Source: Pseudomonas syringae
GTDB lineage: Bacteria > Pseudomonadota > Gammaproteobacteria > Pseudomonadales > Pseudomonadaceae
Reading direction: 5' to 3'
Length of the DNA stretch: 64,000 bases
NCBI RefSeq assembly: GCF_023278085.1
Contig: NZ_CP066265.1
Span: 4,536,501 to 4,600,500 of the forward strand
In this document: positions 8,226 through 18,442 of the stretch, one piece after another
Numbering within the stretch: the stretch's first letter is position 1
How the letters are laid out: every line of letters starts with the position of its first letter
Translations under genes and position numbers: made by a program
Notes under the pieces: model-generated
Seen by the model: the letters and a program-made list of their open reading frames with translations, nothing else
Told to the model about the DNA's origin: nothing
Database searches by the model: none

Positions 8226-9341
8226 ATGCTCCGGCACCGCCTCGCCCTGCTCACTTTCGCCTGTGTTCTACCGATCGTACTGACCGCCTGCAGCGAAAAG
8301 ACGCAATCGGACCCGCGCACCGAATCGCCCTTGGTGCGCGTCGCAACCCTCAAGGAGGCCGACGTCATACCTCGTGCTTTCACCGGAACTGTGGCGGCGC
8401 GGGTGCAAAGCGATCTGGGCTTCAGGGTTTCCGGCAAAGTGCTGGAGCGGTTTGTCGACACCGGGCAGACCGTCAAGCGCGGTCAACCGCTGATGCGTAT
8501 CGATCCTGCCGACCTGAAACTGGCTGCCCAGGCGCAACGCGAAGCAGTGACTGCCGCCAGAGCGCAGGCCAGGCAGACGGCGGATGATGAAGCGCGCTAC
8601 CGAAACCTGCGCAGCAGCGGCGCAATATCAGCTTCAAACTACGACCAGATCAAAGCCGCGGCCGACTCGGCCAAGGCTCGACTCAGCGCCGCTGAAGCGC
8701 AGGCAGAAGTTGCGTTCAATGCGACCCGTTACGCAGAGCTCGTGGCGGATGCCGATGGTATTGTCATGGAAACCCTCGTTGAACCCGGCCAGGTCGTCAG
8801 CGCCGGACAAGTGGTGGTGCGGGTTGCACATGCAGGACCTCGTGAAGCAGTCATTCAGCTCCCGGAGAACCTGCGACCCCGTATAGGTTCTACCGCGCAA
8901 GCCACGCTGTTCGGCAATCAGGACCTCAGCACCAGCGCCCGGCTGCGACAGCTCTCGGACGTTGCGGACCGCCAGACCCGCACCTTCGAGGCGCGCTACG
9001 TACTGGAAGGCGACATGGCCAATGCGCCGCTGGGCACCACCATCACCGTGAAAATCCCAGGTACCGACGCCCTCGGACAGGACGTTTTCCAGGTACCGAT
9101 CAGCGCCTTGTACGACGCGGGCAAGGGACCGGGCATCTGGGTCATCAAAGGCGAGTCGACACAGGTCTACTGGACGCCAGTAACGGTCCGCCACCTTGAT
9201 GACGAGCACGCCCTTATCAGCACGCAGCTCAGCCCCGGCGTGCAAATCGTCGCCCTCGGCGCACACCTTCTACACGACGCCCAACCCGTCAGGGTGAGCG
9301 CGCCAGCGGCGGCCACCGTGGCAGGGAGTGCGCAACCATGA
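8226..9341 (+). CDS. RND efflux membrane-fusion lipoprotein
   Basis: 371 aa periplasmic adaptor of a tripartite RND pump. The signal peptide MLRHRLALLTFACVLPIVLTAC ends in a lipobox, so it is probably lipid-anchored to the inner membrane. A biotinyl-lipoyl-like half motif (DLGFRVSGKVLERFVDTGQT) is followed by a helical hairpin (about residues 95-165), the second lipoyl half (DGIVMETLVEPGQVVSAGQ), and beta-barrel and membrane-proximal domains. Its stop overlaps the pump ATG by 4 bases. No outer-membrane channel gene is adjacent, so the pump must borrow one (OprM/TolC type). Confidence 0.92.
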   Translation: MLRHRLALLTFACVLPIVLTACSEKTQSDPRTESPLVRVATLKEADVIPRAFTGTVAARVQSDLGFRVSGKVLERFVDTGQTVKRGQPLMRIDPADLKLAAQAQREAVTAARAQARQTADDEARYRNLRSSGAISASNYDQIKAAADSAKARLSAAEAQAEVAFNATRYAELVADADGIVMETLVEPGQVVSAGQVVVRVAHAGPREAVIQLPENLRPRIGSTAQATLFGNQDLSTSARLRQLSDVADRQTRTFEARYVLEGDMANAPLGTTITVKIPGTDALGQDVFQVPISALYDAGKGPGIWVIKGESTQVYWTPVTVRHLDDEHALISTQLSPGVQIVALGAHLLHDAQPVRVSAPAAATVAGSAQP

Positions 9342-12300
9342 GCGGTGGTCGTTTCAACCTGTCGGCACTGGCGGTGCGCGAGCGCTCGATCACCCTGTTC
9401 CTGATCTGCCTGATTTCACTGGCCGGAATCATTGCGTTTTTCAAACTGGGTCGTGCGGAAGACCCGGCCTTCACGGTCAAGGTGATGACCGTAGTGTCGG
9501 TCTGGCCCGGCGCAACCGCGCAGGAGATGCAGGACCAGGTCGCGGAAAAGATCGAAAAGCGCCTGCAGGAACTGCGCTGGTACGACCGCACCGAAACCTA
9601 CACCCGACCGGGTATGGCGTTCACAACCCTGACCTTGCTCGACAGCACGCCGCCCTCACAGGTACCGGATGAGTTCTATCAGGCGCGCAAGAAAATCAGT
9701 GACGAGGCCATGACACTTCCATCCGGGGTCATCGGGCCGATGGTCAACGATGAATACTCTGATGTCACTTTTGCACTGTTCGCGCTCAAGGCCAAAGGCG
9801 AGCCACAGCGTGTGCTGGTCCGGGACGCCGAATCGCTGCGCCAACGCTTGCTGCATGTGTCAGGCGTGAAGAAGGTCAATATCGTCGGCGAGCAGCCGGA
9901 ACGGATTTACGTTGAGTTCTCGCATGAGCGACTGGCAACGTTGGGGATCAGCCCTCAGGACGTATTCACCGCACTGAACAACCAGAATGCGCTGACTGCG
10001 GCAGGCTCGGTTGAAACCCGTGGGCCGCAGGTGTTCATTCGGCTGGATGGCGCGTTCGATGAGTTGCAGAAAATCCGCGACACACCGGTCGTGGCTCAGG
10101 GCCGCACGCTGAAGCTGGCGGACATCGCCACGGTCAAACGCGGTTACGAAGACCCGGCGACGTTCATGATTCGCAGTGGCGGCGAACCCGCGCTGCTGCT
10201 GGGTATTGTCATGCGTGACGGCTGGAATGGCCTGGACCTGGGCAAGGCGCTGGATCGGGAAGTCGGCGCGATCAACGCCGAACTGCCACTGGGCATGAGC
10301 CTGAATAAAGTCACCGATCAGGCCGTCAACATCAGCTCGGCGGTCGATGAGTTCATGATCAAGTTCTTCGTCGCCCTGCTGGTGGTCATGCTGGTCTGCT
10401 TCATCAGCATGGGCTGGCGTGTCGGCGTGGTAGTCGCTGCCGCTGTACCGCTGACCCTGGCGATGGTCTTTGTGATCATGGCCATGACCGGCAAGAATTT
10501 TGACCGTATCACATTGGGCTCGCTGATCCTGGCACTTGGGCTGCTGGTAGACGACGCGATCATTGCCATCGAAATGATGGTGGTGAAAATGGAAGAAGGC
10601 TATGACCGCATCGCCGCGTCTGCCTACGCCTGGAGCCACACCGCCGCGCCCATGTTATCCGGCACGCTGGTCACCGCCGTCGGCTTTATGCCCAACGGCT
10701 TTGCACGTTCCACTGCGGGCGAATACACCAGCAACATGTTCTGGATCGTGGGTATTGCACTGATTGCCTCGTGGGTCGTCGCCGTTTATTTCACCCCGTA
10801 CTTGGGCGTCAAACTGCTGCCTGATGTGAAGCAGGTCGAAGGCGGGCACGCAGCGCTTTACGACACACCACGCTACAACCGTTTCCGCCGGATTCTGGCC
10901 AGAGTCATCGCTGGCAAATGGATGGTCGCAGGTTCGGTCATCGGGCTTTTTGTGCTGGCCGTGCTGGGCATGGGGCTGGTCAAGAAGCAGTTTTTCCCGG
11001 TGTCTGATCGCCCTGAAGTGCTGGTCGAAGTGCAGATGCCTTACGGCACATCAATCGCGCAAACCAGTGCCGCCGCCACAAAAGTGGAAAAATGGCTGGC
11101 CGAGCAGGCCGAAGCGACCATCGTCACCGCCTACATCGGCCAGGGCGCGCCACGTTTCTACATGGCGATGGGCCCGGAATTGCCTGACCCGTCATTCGCC
11201 AAGATCGTGGTTCGCACTGACAGTCAGGAACAACGCGAAACGCTGAAACACCGGTTGCGCCAGGCGATTTCTGAAGGCCTGGCAGCGGAAGCCCGTGTGC
11301 GGGTCACGCAGTTGGTATTCGGCCCGTATTCAGCGTTTCCTGTTGCCTACCGGGTTACCGGACAGGACCCGGACATGCTGCGTAACATTGCTGCGCAGGT
11401 GCAGCAGGTCATGACCGCCAGCCCGATGATGCGCACGGTCAATACTGACTGGGGCACCCGCACACCGACCTTGCATTTCACCCTGCAGCAGGACCGCATG
11501 CAGGCCATCGGCTTGAGCTCCAGCCAGGTCGCGCAACAGCTGCAATTCCTTCTGACGGGCCTGCCCGTCACTGCGGTGCGCGAGGACATTCGCACGGTGC
11601 AGGTGATCGCCCGCTCGGCTGGAGACACGCGCCTCGACCCGGCGAAAATAATGGACTTCACCCTCGCAGGCGCCGACGGGCAGCGTATTCCGCTGTCACA
11701 GGTGGGGAGCGTCGACGTACGCATGGAAGAGCCGGTAATGCGACGTCGTGACCGCGTGCCGACCATCACAGTGCGCGGCGACATCGCCGACGGCCTGCAG
11801 CCACCCGATGTGTCGACAGCCATCACTCGGCAGCTACAGCCCATCATCGACACGTTGCCCAGTGGTTACCGGATCGCGCAGGCAGGCTCGATTGAAGAGT
11901 CCGGCAAGGCGATGGACGCGATGCTGCCGCTGTTCCCGATCATGCTGGCGGTGACACTGATCATCATCATTCTGCAAGTACGCTCGATCTCGGCCATGGT
12001 CATGGTGTTCCTGACCAGCCCGCTGGGACTCATTGGCGTGGTGCCGACACTGATCCTTTTTCAGCAACCGTTCGGCATCAATGCGCTGGTCGGGCTGATC
12101 GCCCTGTCGGGCATTCTGATGCGCAACACGCTGATTCTGATCGGCCAGATTCACCATAACGAGCAGGCAGGGCTTGATCCGTTTCAGGCGGTGGTCGAAG
12201 CAACCGTGCAACGTGCGCGCCCTGTGATACTGACGGCGCTGGCGGCCATTCTGGCGTTCATCCCGCTCACCCATTCGGTGTTCTGGGGCACGCTCGCCTA

Positions 12301-12427
12301 CACACTGATCGGCGGCACCTTCGCGGGCACGGTACTCACCCTGGTGTTCCTGCCAGCGATGTATTCGATCTGGTTCAGGATCAGGCCGGAGGGGAACAGG
12401 CGGCCGATAGCAGTACAGTCTGAGTGA
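9338..12427 (+). CDS. RND efflux transporter (AcrB/MexK-like, HAE1)
   Basis: 1029 aa, full RND length: twelve membrane helices with two large periplasmic loops. The proton-relay aspartate pair sits in TM4 as LLVDDAII (Asp405, Asp406). In TM10 the usual AcrB lysine is replaced by arginine (LMRNTLILIGQI, Arg929), a variant I associate with the MexK-type subgroup. It is translationally coupled to the membrane-fusion gene. Drug, detergent or lipid export is plausible, but the substrate cannot be read. The tetR-adaptor-pump set sits between pilR and thiO, which I recall as neighbours in P. aeruginosa, so it looks like an insertion. Confidence 0.92.
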   Translation: MSGGRFNLSALAVRERSITLFLICLISLAGIIAFFKLGRAEDPAFTVKVMTVVSVWPGATAQEMQDQVAEKIEKRLQELRWYDRTETYTRPGMAFTTLTLLDSTPPSQVPDEFYQARKKISDEAMTLPSGVIGPMVNDEYSDVTFALFALKAKGEPQRVLVRDAESLRQRLLHVSGVKKVNIVGEQPERIYVEFSHERLATLGISPQDVFTALNNQNALTAAGSVETRGPQVFIRLDGAFDELQKIRDTPVVAQGRTLKLADIATVKRGYEDPATFMIRSGGEPALLLGIVMRDGWNGLDLGKALDREVGAINAELPLGMSLNKVTDQAVNISSAVDEFMIKFFVALLVVMLVCFISMGWRVGVVVAAAVPLTLAMVFVIMAMTGKNFDRITLGSLILALGLLVDDAIIAIEMMVVKMEEGYDRIAASAYAWSHTAAPMLSGTLVTAVGFMPNGFARSTAGEYTSNMFWIVGIALIASWVVAVYFTPYLGVKLLPDVKQVEGGHAALYDTPRYNRFRRILARVIAGKWMVAGSVIGLFVLAVLGMGLVKKQFFPVSDRPEVLVEVQMPYGTSIAQTSAAATKVEKWLAEQAEATIVTAYIGQGAPRFYMAMGPELPDPSFAKIVVRTDSQEQRETLKHRLRQAISEGLAAEARVRVTQLVFGPYSAFPVAYRVTGQDPDMLRNIAAQVQQVMTASPMMRTVNTDWGTRTPTLHFTLQQDRMQAIGLSSSQVAQQLQFLLTGLPVTAVREDIRTVQVIARSAGDTRLDPAKIMDFTLAGADGQRIPLSQVGSVDVRMEEPVMRRRDRVPTITVRGDIADGLQPPDVSTAITRQLQPIIDTLPSGYRIAQAGSIEESGKAMDAMLPLFPIMLAVTLIIIILQVRSISAMVMVFLTSPLGLIGVVPTLILFQQPFGINALVGLIALSGILMRNTLILIGQIHHNEQAGLDPFQAVVEATVQRARPVILTALAAILAFIPLTHSVFWGTLAYTLIGGTFAGTVLTLVFLPAMYSIWFRIRPEGNRRPIAVQSE

Positions 12428-12437
12428 ATGCGGTCAG

Positions 12438-13541
12438 TCAGGAATGCAGACGTCCCGCCTGTGCGTAAAGCTCAGGGTCGATGATCGGCGGGCGGTCCAG
12501 CAGCAGGTCGGTGAGCAATTGGCACGACGCGGGGGCCAGTACCAGGCCGTTGCGGTAGTGACCGCAGTTGAGCCACAGCCCGTCGAAACCGGCCAGCGGC
12601 CCGATGAAGGGGATGCCTTCAGGTGAGCCGGGACGCAGCCCTGCCCACTGGGCGATGGGTTCGGCATTGGTCAGTTCTGGTAACAACTCAATGGCAGATG
12701 CTCTCAAGCTTTCCAGCGCTGCGTGCGTGGTGGTCTTGTCGAACCCTTCGTGTTCCAGCGTGCTGCCGATCAGGATATGCCCGTCACGACGCGGGATTGC
12801 GTAACGCCCTTTCGCCAGAACCATGCTCGACAGGAAGTCCGATGCGCATTTGTAGAGGATCATCTGGCCTTTTACCGGTTCGACCGGCAGGTCCACGCCG
12901 AGAGTCTTGAGCAGCTCGCCGCTCCAGGCGCCTGCTGTGAGAATCACCCGATCCCCGATGACAGCGCCTGACGGTGTGCTCACGCCTGAAACCCTGCTGC
13001 CTTCACGCACAAAGCCGCTGACTTCGCACTGCTCGCGAATCTCGACATTGGGCATCGCCAGCAAGGCAGCCTTGAGCGATTTGACCAGCCGGGGGTTGCG
13101 CACATTGGCAACGTTGGCCATGTAGATCGCCCGCGAATACCCCTCCCCCAACACCGGCACGGCATCATGCACGGCCGAGATATCGACGCTGCTCAATGGC
13201 CGGTTCTCGCGCGCAGCCCATTCCAGCGCGGCCTGTTCGTCATCAAGGTCGAGCCAGTACAGGCCGGTGGTATGCACTTCGGGATCGACGCCGGTCTGCG
13301 CAGATAAACGCTCACCGAGGTGCGGATAGAAATCCTGCGACCAGTGCGCCAATGCGGTAACTGCCGGGCTGTAGCGCCACGGATAAAGCGGCGAAACAAT
13401 CCCGCCACCGGCCCATGAAGACTCCTGGCCGACGGCGGAGCGATCAAGCAATACGACGTTGACCTGCTCGCAGGCAAGGTTGAAGGCGGTCAGCAGGCCT
13501 ATGACTCCACCGCCGACGATGACTACTTTCTGCTTGGACAT
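12438..13541 (-). CDS. thiO: ThiO-like FAD-dependent glycine/D-amino acid oxidase
   Basis: 367 aa flavoenzyme of the DAAO/ThiO family. ThiO oxidises glycine to iminoglycine for the thiazole moiety of thiamine. The N-terminal dinucleotide fold KVVIVGGGVIGLLTAFNLA binds FAD, followed by SSWAGGGIVSPLYPW. The C-terminal GLRPGSPEGIPFIGP and GLWLNCGHYRNGLVLAPAS segments are typical of the family. It lies 27 bases downstream of pilE on the same strand, so read-through from the pilin operon is possible. A general D-amino acid oxidase role is an alternative. Confidence 0.85.
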   Translation of the reverse strand: MSKQKVVIVGGGVIGLLTAFNLACEQVNVVLLDRSAVGQESSWAGGGIVSPLYPWRYSPAVTALAHWSQDFYPHLGERLSAQTGVDPEVHTTGLYWLDLDDEQAALEWAARENRPLSSVDISAVHDAVPVLGEGYSRAIYMANVANVRNPRLVKSLKAALLAMPNVEIREQCEVSGFVREGSRVSGVSTPSGAVIGDRVILTAGAWSGELLKTLGVDLPVEPVKGQMILYKCASDFLSSMVLAKGRYAIPRRDGHILIGSTLEHEGFDKTTTHAALESLRASAIELLPELTNAEPIAQWAGLRPGSPEGIPFIGPLAGFDGLWLNCGHYRNGLVLAPASCQLLTDLLLDRPPIIDPELYAQAGRLHS

Positions 13542-13568
13542 CTTGGTCTCGGGACAAGGAAACGGGTT

Positions 13569-13970
13569 TCAGCGGCCCCAACAGTCTTTCGGGGTCACGC
13601 CGGCTGTGGCGCCGGGGTTGGTGCGCGCTCCGGTATTGGTGATCACGAAGCTGCCGCATTTGTCGCCAGCCATCATCGTGCCCGGGATAGGGTCGGCTGT
13701 CAGGGTGAAATCGGTGGCGTTGAGGACCGGCGTAATTTTGTAATAGGTGTTGGCACCCACCACACCTTTGTAATCCGCGTAATTTCCCTTCTGTGAATAG
13801 AAACGCTCCAGCGCCTGTGTCTGCTCGGACAACAGACTGGCAATAGCCGAACGCTGAGTGCGCTTCACATACTCGGTGTAACTGGGATAAGCGATGGCGG
13901 CCAGAATACCGACAATCGCCACGACGATCATGAGTTCGATCAACGTAAAGCCTCTGGATGTCACCCGCAT
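13569..13970 (-). CDS. pilE: PilE minor pilin
   Basis: 133 aa type IV minor pilin, processed by PilD and assembled at the pilus tip complex. The leader ends in TSRG^[24 protein letters not shown], with glycine at -1, Phe at +1 and Glu at +5. The C-terminal disulphide pair is likely Cys in DKCGSF and PKDCWGR. The ATG at 13970 gives a short 7-residue leader and is preferred over an upstream start that would lengthen it. It begins 11 bases after the pilY1 stop, leaving no room for the pilY2 gene found in P. aeruginosa. Confidence 0.9.
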   Translation of the reverse strand: MRVTSRGFTLIELMIVVAIVGILAAIAYPSYTEYVKRTQRSAIASLLSEQTQALERFYSQKGNYADYKGVVGANTYYKITPVLNATDFTLTADPIPGTMMAGDKCGSFVITNTGARTNPGATAGVTPKDCWGR

Positions 13971-13981
13971 GATTCGTTTCC

Positions 13982-16900
13982 CTATTGGATTTGTCGCCAC
14001 ATGATGCGTTGAAATGAGCCGCCACCCGCCTCAGGCAGAAGAATTTTATTGCCGGTTGAGTCGATTATTATCTTCATATCAAGTGGAGGCTGGAGCTGAC
14101 CGGATGAATCCATTTTCGTACTGATCGTCCCGCTAAGGATTGAGGAAAGCACTGGAATACCACTGCCTACCGCACGACCCGACACCCGGACGTCGGAGCT
14201 ATCGACGTCCAGATCACCATCGGTATCCAGAACCTGATAATTGAGCATGCTGCCTGTCGCAGCCGAAAGCTCAAATAAACGCCCGGTACCAGTGCTCTCA
14301 CAGGGGTCAGTAGAGTTGACGGCAGCTGTGGTGAAAATAATCCGTCCTCTACTGGTCTGTGCAGGATAAATAATTCTCTCTCCCACATAAGGCTCGGCCG
14401 TAGACAATGGCAGGTACCAACCCTTTTTCGACGCCCAGTCCACATCGTTTGAGGTGGAGGTGAAATAGGTAGCGTCCTTGCCTGAGACAGAACCATTTAT
14501 AGCCTGCGCCTGCAAATTGGCTTCGACATAGTTACCCGCCCCGCTGTCGGCGTCCCATATGGCATAGAAGTCTTGCAGCGCCGTAGTTTGTTTGTCGGCA
14601 ATTTCCTGAAACTTGCCAGTACCGAAATAGATGATCTTGCCATTCAGAGGATGGTCCAGAATCAACGGCTGCACCGTAATGGGCTGTCCGGCCCCACGAG
14701 GCGCAGTAAACAAAGGCGCACCATTGAGCGCGACCTTCCAGCCGCTCGCAGCCGCCGAACTCAAATCGAATTTCCACAGGCGCCCTTTAAGATCGCCGGC
14801 ATAGGCTGCCTGAACAACATTCTGCGAATTGACCCGAAGCCTGACAGATGACAAACCATTATCTGTTTCATTACCTATCACCGGGGTCGGGATCTCGGCG
14901 ATCAGCGCTCCCGAGGTGGCATCCAGTACGAATAGCGATGCTCTACCTGTAAAGCTCCCATAGCCGTTACCAACAACGACTATTCCGGTGCCATTGTCCA
15001 TACGTGCCGAATCGGGCTTGGAGTAACTGAAACCCAGATTATTGAATTTGTTATTGGAGTCCGAGGTATCTGGAGCCCTGACTTCCCAGAGAGCCCCCAC
15101 ACTATTGGTTGTCCCTTCAAACAGCCTGACGCCGAAGAAAGCTTTGCCTCCAGCCCCCAGCCCACCTACAGCTACCGTACGCCACACAGCGGTTTTATCG
15201 ATCTGAGTATCGAAGACAGATATCTGCCCGTCTACGGTAAATTTATGTACGCCAGCCCCATAGTTCGTGGACGCGACCGTACCAAGGGAAGTCAATGCCG
15301 TTGAAGGCATGTAGGCATAGCTTCGCCGACCGGAGTCGGCATTGATCACATTGAAAAAACCGTCATTGGCGTTAACAAGCAGGCTGTAACTCATCTTGCT
15401 CGATTTAATCGCAAGATAATCGGTGTAGGCCGTAGTACCGGTGAGGTCAGTCGAGGTTCTTTCTGTCGGGAGGGCTAGTGCGAGGTTGGTATTGACCAGA
15501 TCCCCCATCAATCTGGTACGGGATCTGAGCGCTGTGTTTGCGGTGCCTTTTGCCCAGGCAATCAACTGATCGCCCGTCGCCCCAATGGGTAGCGTCGCGT
15601 TAACGGCAGTTTTCTGAGCAGGGGAAAGGGCATTGAAGTCGAGCGCGATCTTCGCTGACGTAAGCGTATTCCAGGTTTCAAATACCGGAGCAGTGATCGC
15701 GGAAGTTACGGTGGTGTCGGTGTCCCATACCGCATTACCCGTGTCACCCGTTACCGGGTCAAGATCATAAGCCCTGATCGTACCGTGCCAGTCAGAGGGA
15801 TCGTAAAGGGTCTGAAAGAAACGCGTTCCGGCCTGCAAGGTGGCCGAGTTGGCAGCCCCGCCTCCACCTGACCCGGCCTTGGCATAGATGTCACTTAGCG
15901 CAAGGCTCAATGCTGTAGTCAACCCGGCACTGTCGTTGGCCTGAAAGTACTTACCATGGCCATGACTATCGTTGGCCGTGTCGATCAACATCTGATTGGA
16001 GAGCGTGAAACCAACGGTGTAAGTACTCAGATTTTGCTTGATGAAACCTGCGCTATCCCAGCTTTTTCCGGTCAAGTCACCGCCAGTCGTAACGGCGTCC
16101 CTACGCAGGTCGATGTCGTAGGCAAACTTCGCCAGGTCATCCAGATACAGTCTGTCACCCTCTCCATCGCCAAACAGATCATCGCCATCGTTAGCCGCAT
16201 TCAAATCCCAGTTGGGTAGCGAACGCGTTGTGTCGAGAACATCGTCAGGGTCATTGGTCGGGAAGGTTCGATCATAGGTCGGCAGGCCATCGGTCACCAC
16301 AACGCCGTAGTTTTTCTGGCACCGATATTGAATAGGGCTGACGTAGTTCGAACCGTTCTGATAGAACGGTGCCATACCGCGAAAGTATCGCGTGATCTCA
16401 TAATAGGTTTCAGCCAGTGGGGTATTGGCTGTCGGATTCAGGTTGGTAATCGCCTGTTTCAGAGCATTGAGGTTAGCGGTGGCTTGCGCTTGTGTGATAC
16501 CAGCAGGTTGATACTTGGTGGCGGCTACCGGGGATAGATCAGTGACCACTCTTGCGATCTTGCCTCCAGGGCCGAGGTCGAAATTATTGGGATCGTTGAA
16601 CGTGGCAAGCCCGATCCTCAGCGATGTGTTGTTGGTAACCAGATTGGTTGCTACGGTTCTCGCAACATTCATCCGGTAGTCGTTGGGGATAACACCATTA
16701 AGGTAGTTGCGAACTCCGAAGTTAGGCTGGACCAGATCGATCAGATAGGACAGGTAATTGGCGGTGTAACGCGTTAGCCCGCCTCCGGCAGGATCAGGAA
16801 GGGCGAGGCAGTATCGAATATTATCCCGAAAGACGGGACGCCCTCCCGACGGGCAAAGCAGCGACAGATTGAAAATACTGATGCCATTGATATCCCCCAG

Positions 16901-17212
16901 CGACAATGTATCGTCTCCCGAGATCGTACTCGCAAAGGGACAGACCACTGTGATGAAACCACTTATACATTGAGTGGAGTAGTAAGTGATATCCGACCGC
17001 TTAATAGTCGGATCGAACCCTGCCGCCCAGATGATGTTGTACATACTCCCGGAGTTATCCACGAGCAGCATAAGATTCGGCGCCACTGCCGATGCACTGA
17101 GCAATGGCACCTGCGCGGGGGTAAACGCATAGACCGGCGCGGTCATGTACAACGCCAACAATGCGCCGTAAACGTACTTCAGTGCACCACGCAGCCCTTT
17201 AACAGTTGGCAT
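13982..17212 (-). CDS. pilY1: PilY1 pilus-tip adhesin / surface-sensing protein
   Basis: 1076 aa from the ATG at 17212. Signal-peptide-like N-terminus, then a von Willebrand A-like region whose MIDAS motif is DNSGSM (Asp52, Ser54, Ser56). The C-terminal half is the PilY1 beta-propeller (from about residue 590). It ends near a calcium loop, [12 protein letters not shown] (about 996-1007), matching the D-x-D-x-D-x4-D site that controls retraction in P. aeruginosa PilY1. PilY1 promotes pilus assembly, adhesion and surface-induced c-di-GMP signalling. Its start overlaps the pilX stop by 14 bases. Codon use is clearly more AT-rich than in neighbouring housekeeping genes, suggesting transfer or diversification. 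Confidence 0.92.
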   Translation of the reverse strand: MPTVKGLRGALKYVYGALLALYMTAPVYAFTPAQVPLLSASAVAPNLMLLVDNSGSMYNIIWAAGFDPTIKRSDITYYSTQCISGFITVVCPFASTISGDDTLSLGDINGISIFNLSLLCPSGGRPVFRDNIRYCLALPDPAGGGLTRYTANYLSYLIDLVQPNFGVRNYLNGVIPNDYRMNVARTVATNLVTNNTSLRIGLATFNDPNNFDLGPGGKIARVVTDLSPVAATKYQPAGITQAQATANLNALKQAITNLNPTANTPLAETYYEITRYFRGMAPFYQNGSNYVSPIQYRCQKNYGVVVTDGLPTYDRTFPTNDPDDVLDTTRSLPNWDLNAANDGDDLFGDGEGDRLYLDDLAKFAYDIDLRRDAVTTGGDLTGKSWDSAGFIKQNLSTYTVGFTLSNQMLIDTANDSHGHGKYFQANDSAGLTTALSLALSDIYAKAGSGGGGAANSATLQAGTRFFQTLYDPSDWHGTIRAYDLDPVTGDTGNAVWDTDTTVTSAITAPVFETWNTLTSAKIALDFNALSPAQKTAVNATLPIGATGDQLIAWAKGTANTALRSRTRLMGDLVNTNLALALPTERTSTDLTGTTAYTDYLAIKSSKMSYSLLVNANDGFFNVINADSGRRSYAYMPSTALTSLGTVASTNYGAGVHKFTVDGQISVFDTQIDKTAVWRTVAVGGLGAGGKAFFGVRLFEGTTNSVGALWEVRAPDTSDSNNKFNNLGFSYSKPDSARMDNGTGIVVVGNGYGSFTGRASLFVLDATSGALIAEIPTPVIGNETDNGLSSVRLRVNSQNVVQAAYAGDLKGRLWKFDLSSAAASGWKVALNGAPLFTAPRGAGQPITVQPLILDHPLNGKIIYFGTGKFQEIADKQTTALQDFYAIWDADSGAGNYVEANLQAQAINGSVSGKDATYFTSTSNDVDWASKKGWYLPLSTAEPYVGERIIYPAQTSRGRIIFTTAAVNSTDPCESTGTGRLFELSAATGSMLNYQVLDTDGDLDVDSSDVRVSGRAVGSGIPVLSSILSGTISTKMDSSGQLQPPLDMKIIIDSTGNKILLPEAGGGSFQRIMWRQIQ

Positions 17213-17741
17213 AAATGCTCTCCAACACCGTACGCGGAACGGCTTGACTGGAAACGGGAGCAACAGCAGTGACCCGATAAAGCGTCACGACACTTGAACT
17301 CGAACAGGTGGAGGGCAGCTTGATCGGCGCCATCGCGATGCCCAAGGTGCCAAGATTCTGAATGGCATACAACCCGCCGCCCGCCGCTTCAACCCACGTC
17401 ACACCGGCGCTACCCGCACCTTTGCCTTGCACCGTATTGAAGTCGGTAGGGGGCGCGCAATTGACTGGGGGGGTGCACACAGCCATCGAGAAACCCGCCT
17501 TTTTGATCTCCGACTCACCCAGGCGCAACGCCGCTTCAGCCATTTGAAAGGATTGGTTACGGACCATTACGCTGCCCGCCATCTTTTCTTGTAACGTGGC
17601 GTTCTGCATTGATGAAATACCCAGCAGCGTCAATAGCAGCAGGAATACCAGACTGACCAGCAACACCATGCCGCGCTGTTTGGCAGCGAAGGCATGGGGC
17701 ATATTGGGGCGCACGGTCTTGTTCATGTTCGGCCTGTTCAA
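17199..17741 (-). CDS. pilX: PilX minor pilin
   Basis: 180 aa. The prepilin-type N-terminus reads AKQRG^MVLLVSLVFLLLLTLLGISS: glycine at -1, but hydrophobic residues at +5 where most pilins carry Glu. Loss of Glu5 is known for GspK, the tip-most pseudopilin, and fits PilX sitting at the pilus tip with PilY1. The NATLQEKMAGS segment after the helix is a PilX hallmark. It overlaps pilW by 4 bases and pilY1 by 14, so expression is coupled. Four cysteines in the C-terminal domain may form disulphides. Confidence 0.9.
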   Translation of the reverse strand: MNRPNMNKTVRPNMPHAFAAKQRGMVLLVSLVFLLLLTLLGISSMQNATLQEKMAGSVMVRNQSFQMAEAALRLGESEIKKAGFSMAVCTPPVNCAPPTDFNTVQGKGAGSAGVTWVEAAGGGLYAIQNLGTLGIAMAPIKLPSTCSSSSVVTLYRVTAVAPVSSQAVPRTVLESIYANC

Positions 17742-18442
17742 AAGCGGTTACGCAAATAGGCGACGACACTGTACCGCTGATCCTTGACCCGCCCGTCCGG
17801 ATCCCGCAGCGTCAGGAGGATGCGTACACTGCGTATATCGCCAGCATTGGCTGTGGTAATGGTCCGGGTGTAAGTCATCGGGTTCCCCACCACGCCGAAA
17901 AGAAAATCCAGCCCGGCTACGTTCTGTAGCAGCGGCTCTGGCTTACCACCCGTGGTGGCCTGGATAGTCAGGTCTGTGCCGCTCAGTGTGTAAACCAGTT
18001 GCCGCAAGGGAAACGCGGTTTGTCCGGCAGTTGGAGCACGCGCACCGGCATATAGCTGGAGCGTTGATCTGCAATCCGAAATGATCGTCCAGGTGGGCGA
18101 GCCCCCTGTAGTGCCAATATCAGCAGTTATCAGCGTCAGTTTATTGTTCGCGTTATCCCACAGGATCGGGTTATCCATCGCTATGGGATAGGTTATCGCT
18201 GGCGAAACAGGTATGTAACCACTGAAACTCAGGCAGCCATACATACCGGTCATCCTGATTTCCTGCACCAGTTTGCTCAACAGAAAACGGGCATCTTCCT
18301 GCATGCGCGCGGCAGCGTTCTGGCTCTGAAATGTGCCTCTGGAGGCGGTGAATATCTGGATGATCCCCAGGCTCACTACCAGCCCCAGTACCAGCGCCAC
18401 CATGATTTCAACCAGCCCGAAGCCTCTGGAAACCTTTCTCAT
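17738..18442 (-). CDS. pilW: PilW minor pilin
   Basis: 234 aa, the largest minor pilin here, as expected for PilW. The leader MRKVSRG^FGLVEIMVALVLGLVVSLG has Gly at -1 and Glu at +5. After the helix come RGTFQSQNAAARMQEDARFL, typical of PilW, and a variable C-terminal domain. ATGA overlaps of 4 bases join it to pilV upstream and pilX downstream. It acts in the priming complex that starts pilus assembly. Confidence 0.9.
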   Translation of the reverse strand: MRKVSRGFGLVEIMVALVLGLVVSLGIIQIFTASRGTFQSQNAAARMQEDARFLLSKLVQEIRMTGMYGCLSFSGYIPVSPAITYPIAMDNPILWDNANNKLTLITADIGTTGGSPTWTIISDCRSTLQLYAGARAPTAGQTAFPLRQLVYTLSGTDLTIQATTGGKPEPLLQNVAGLDFLFGVVGNPMTYTRTITTANAGDIRSVRILLTLRDPDGRVKDQRYSVVAYLRNRF

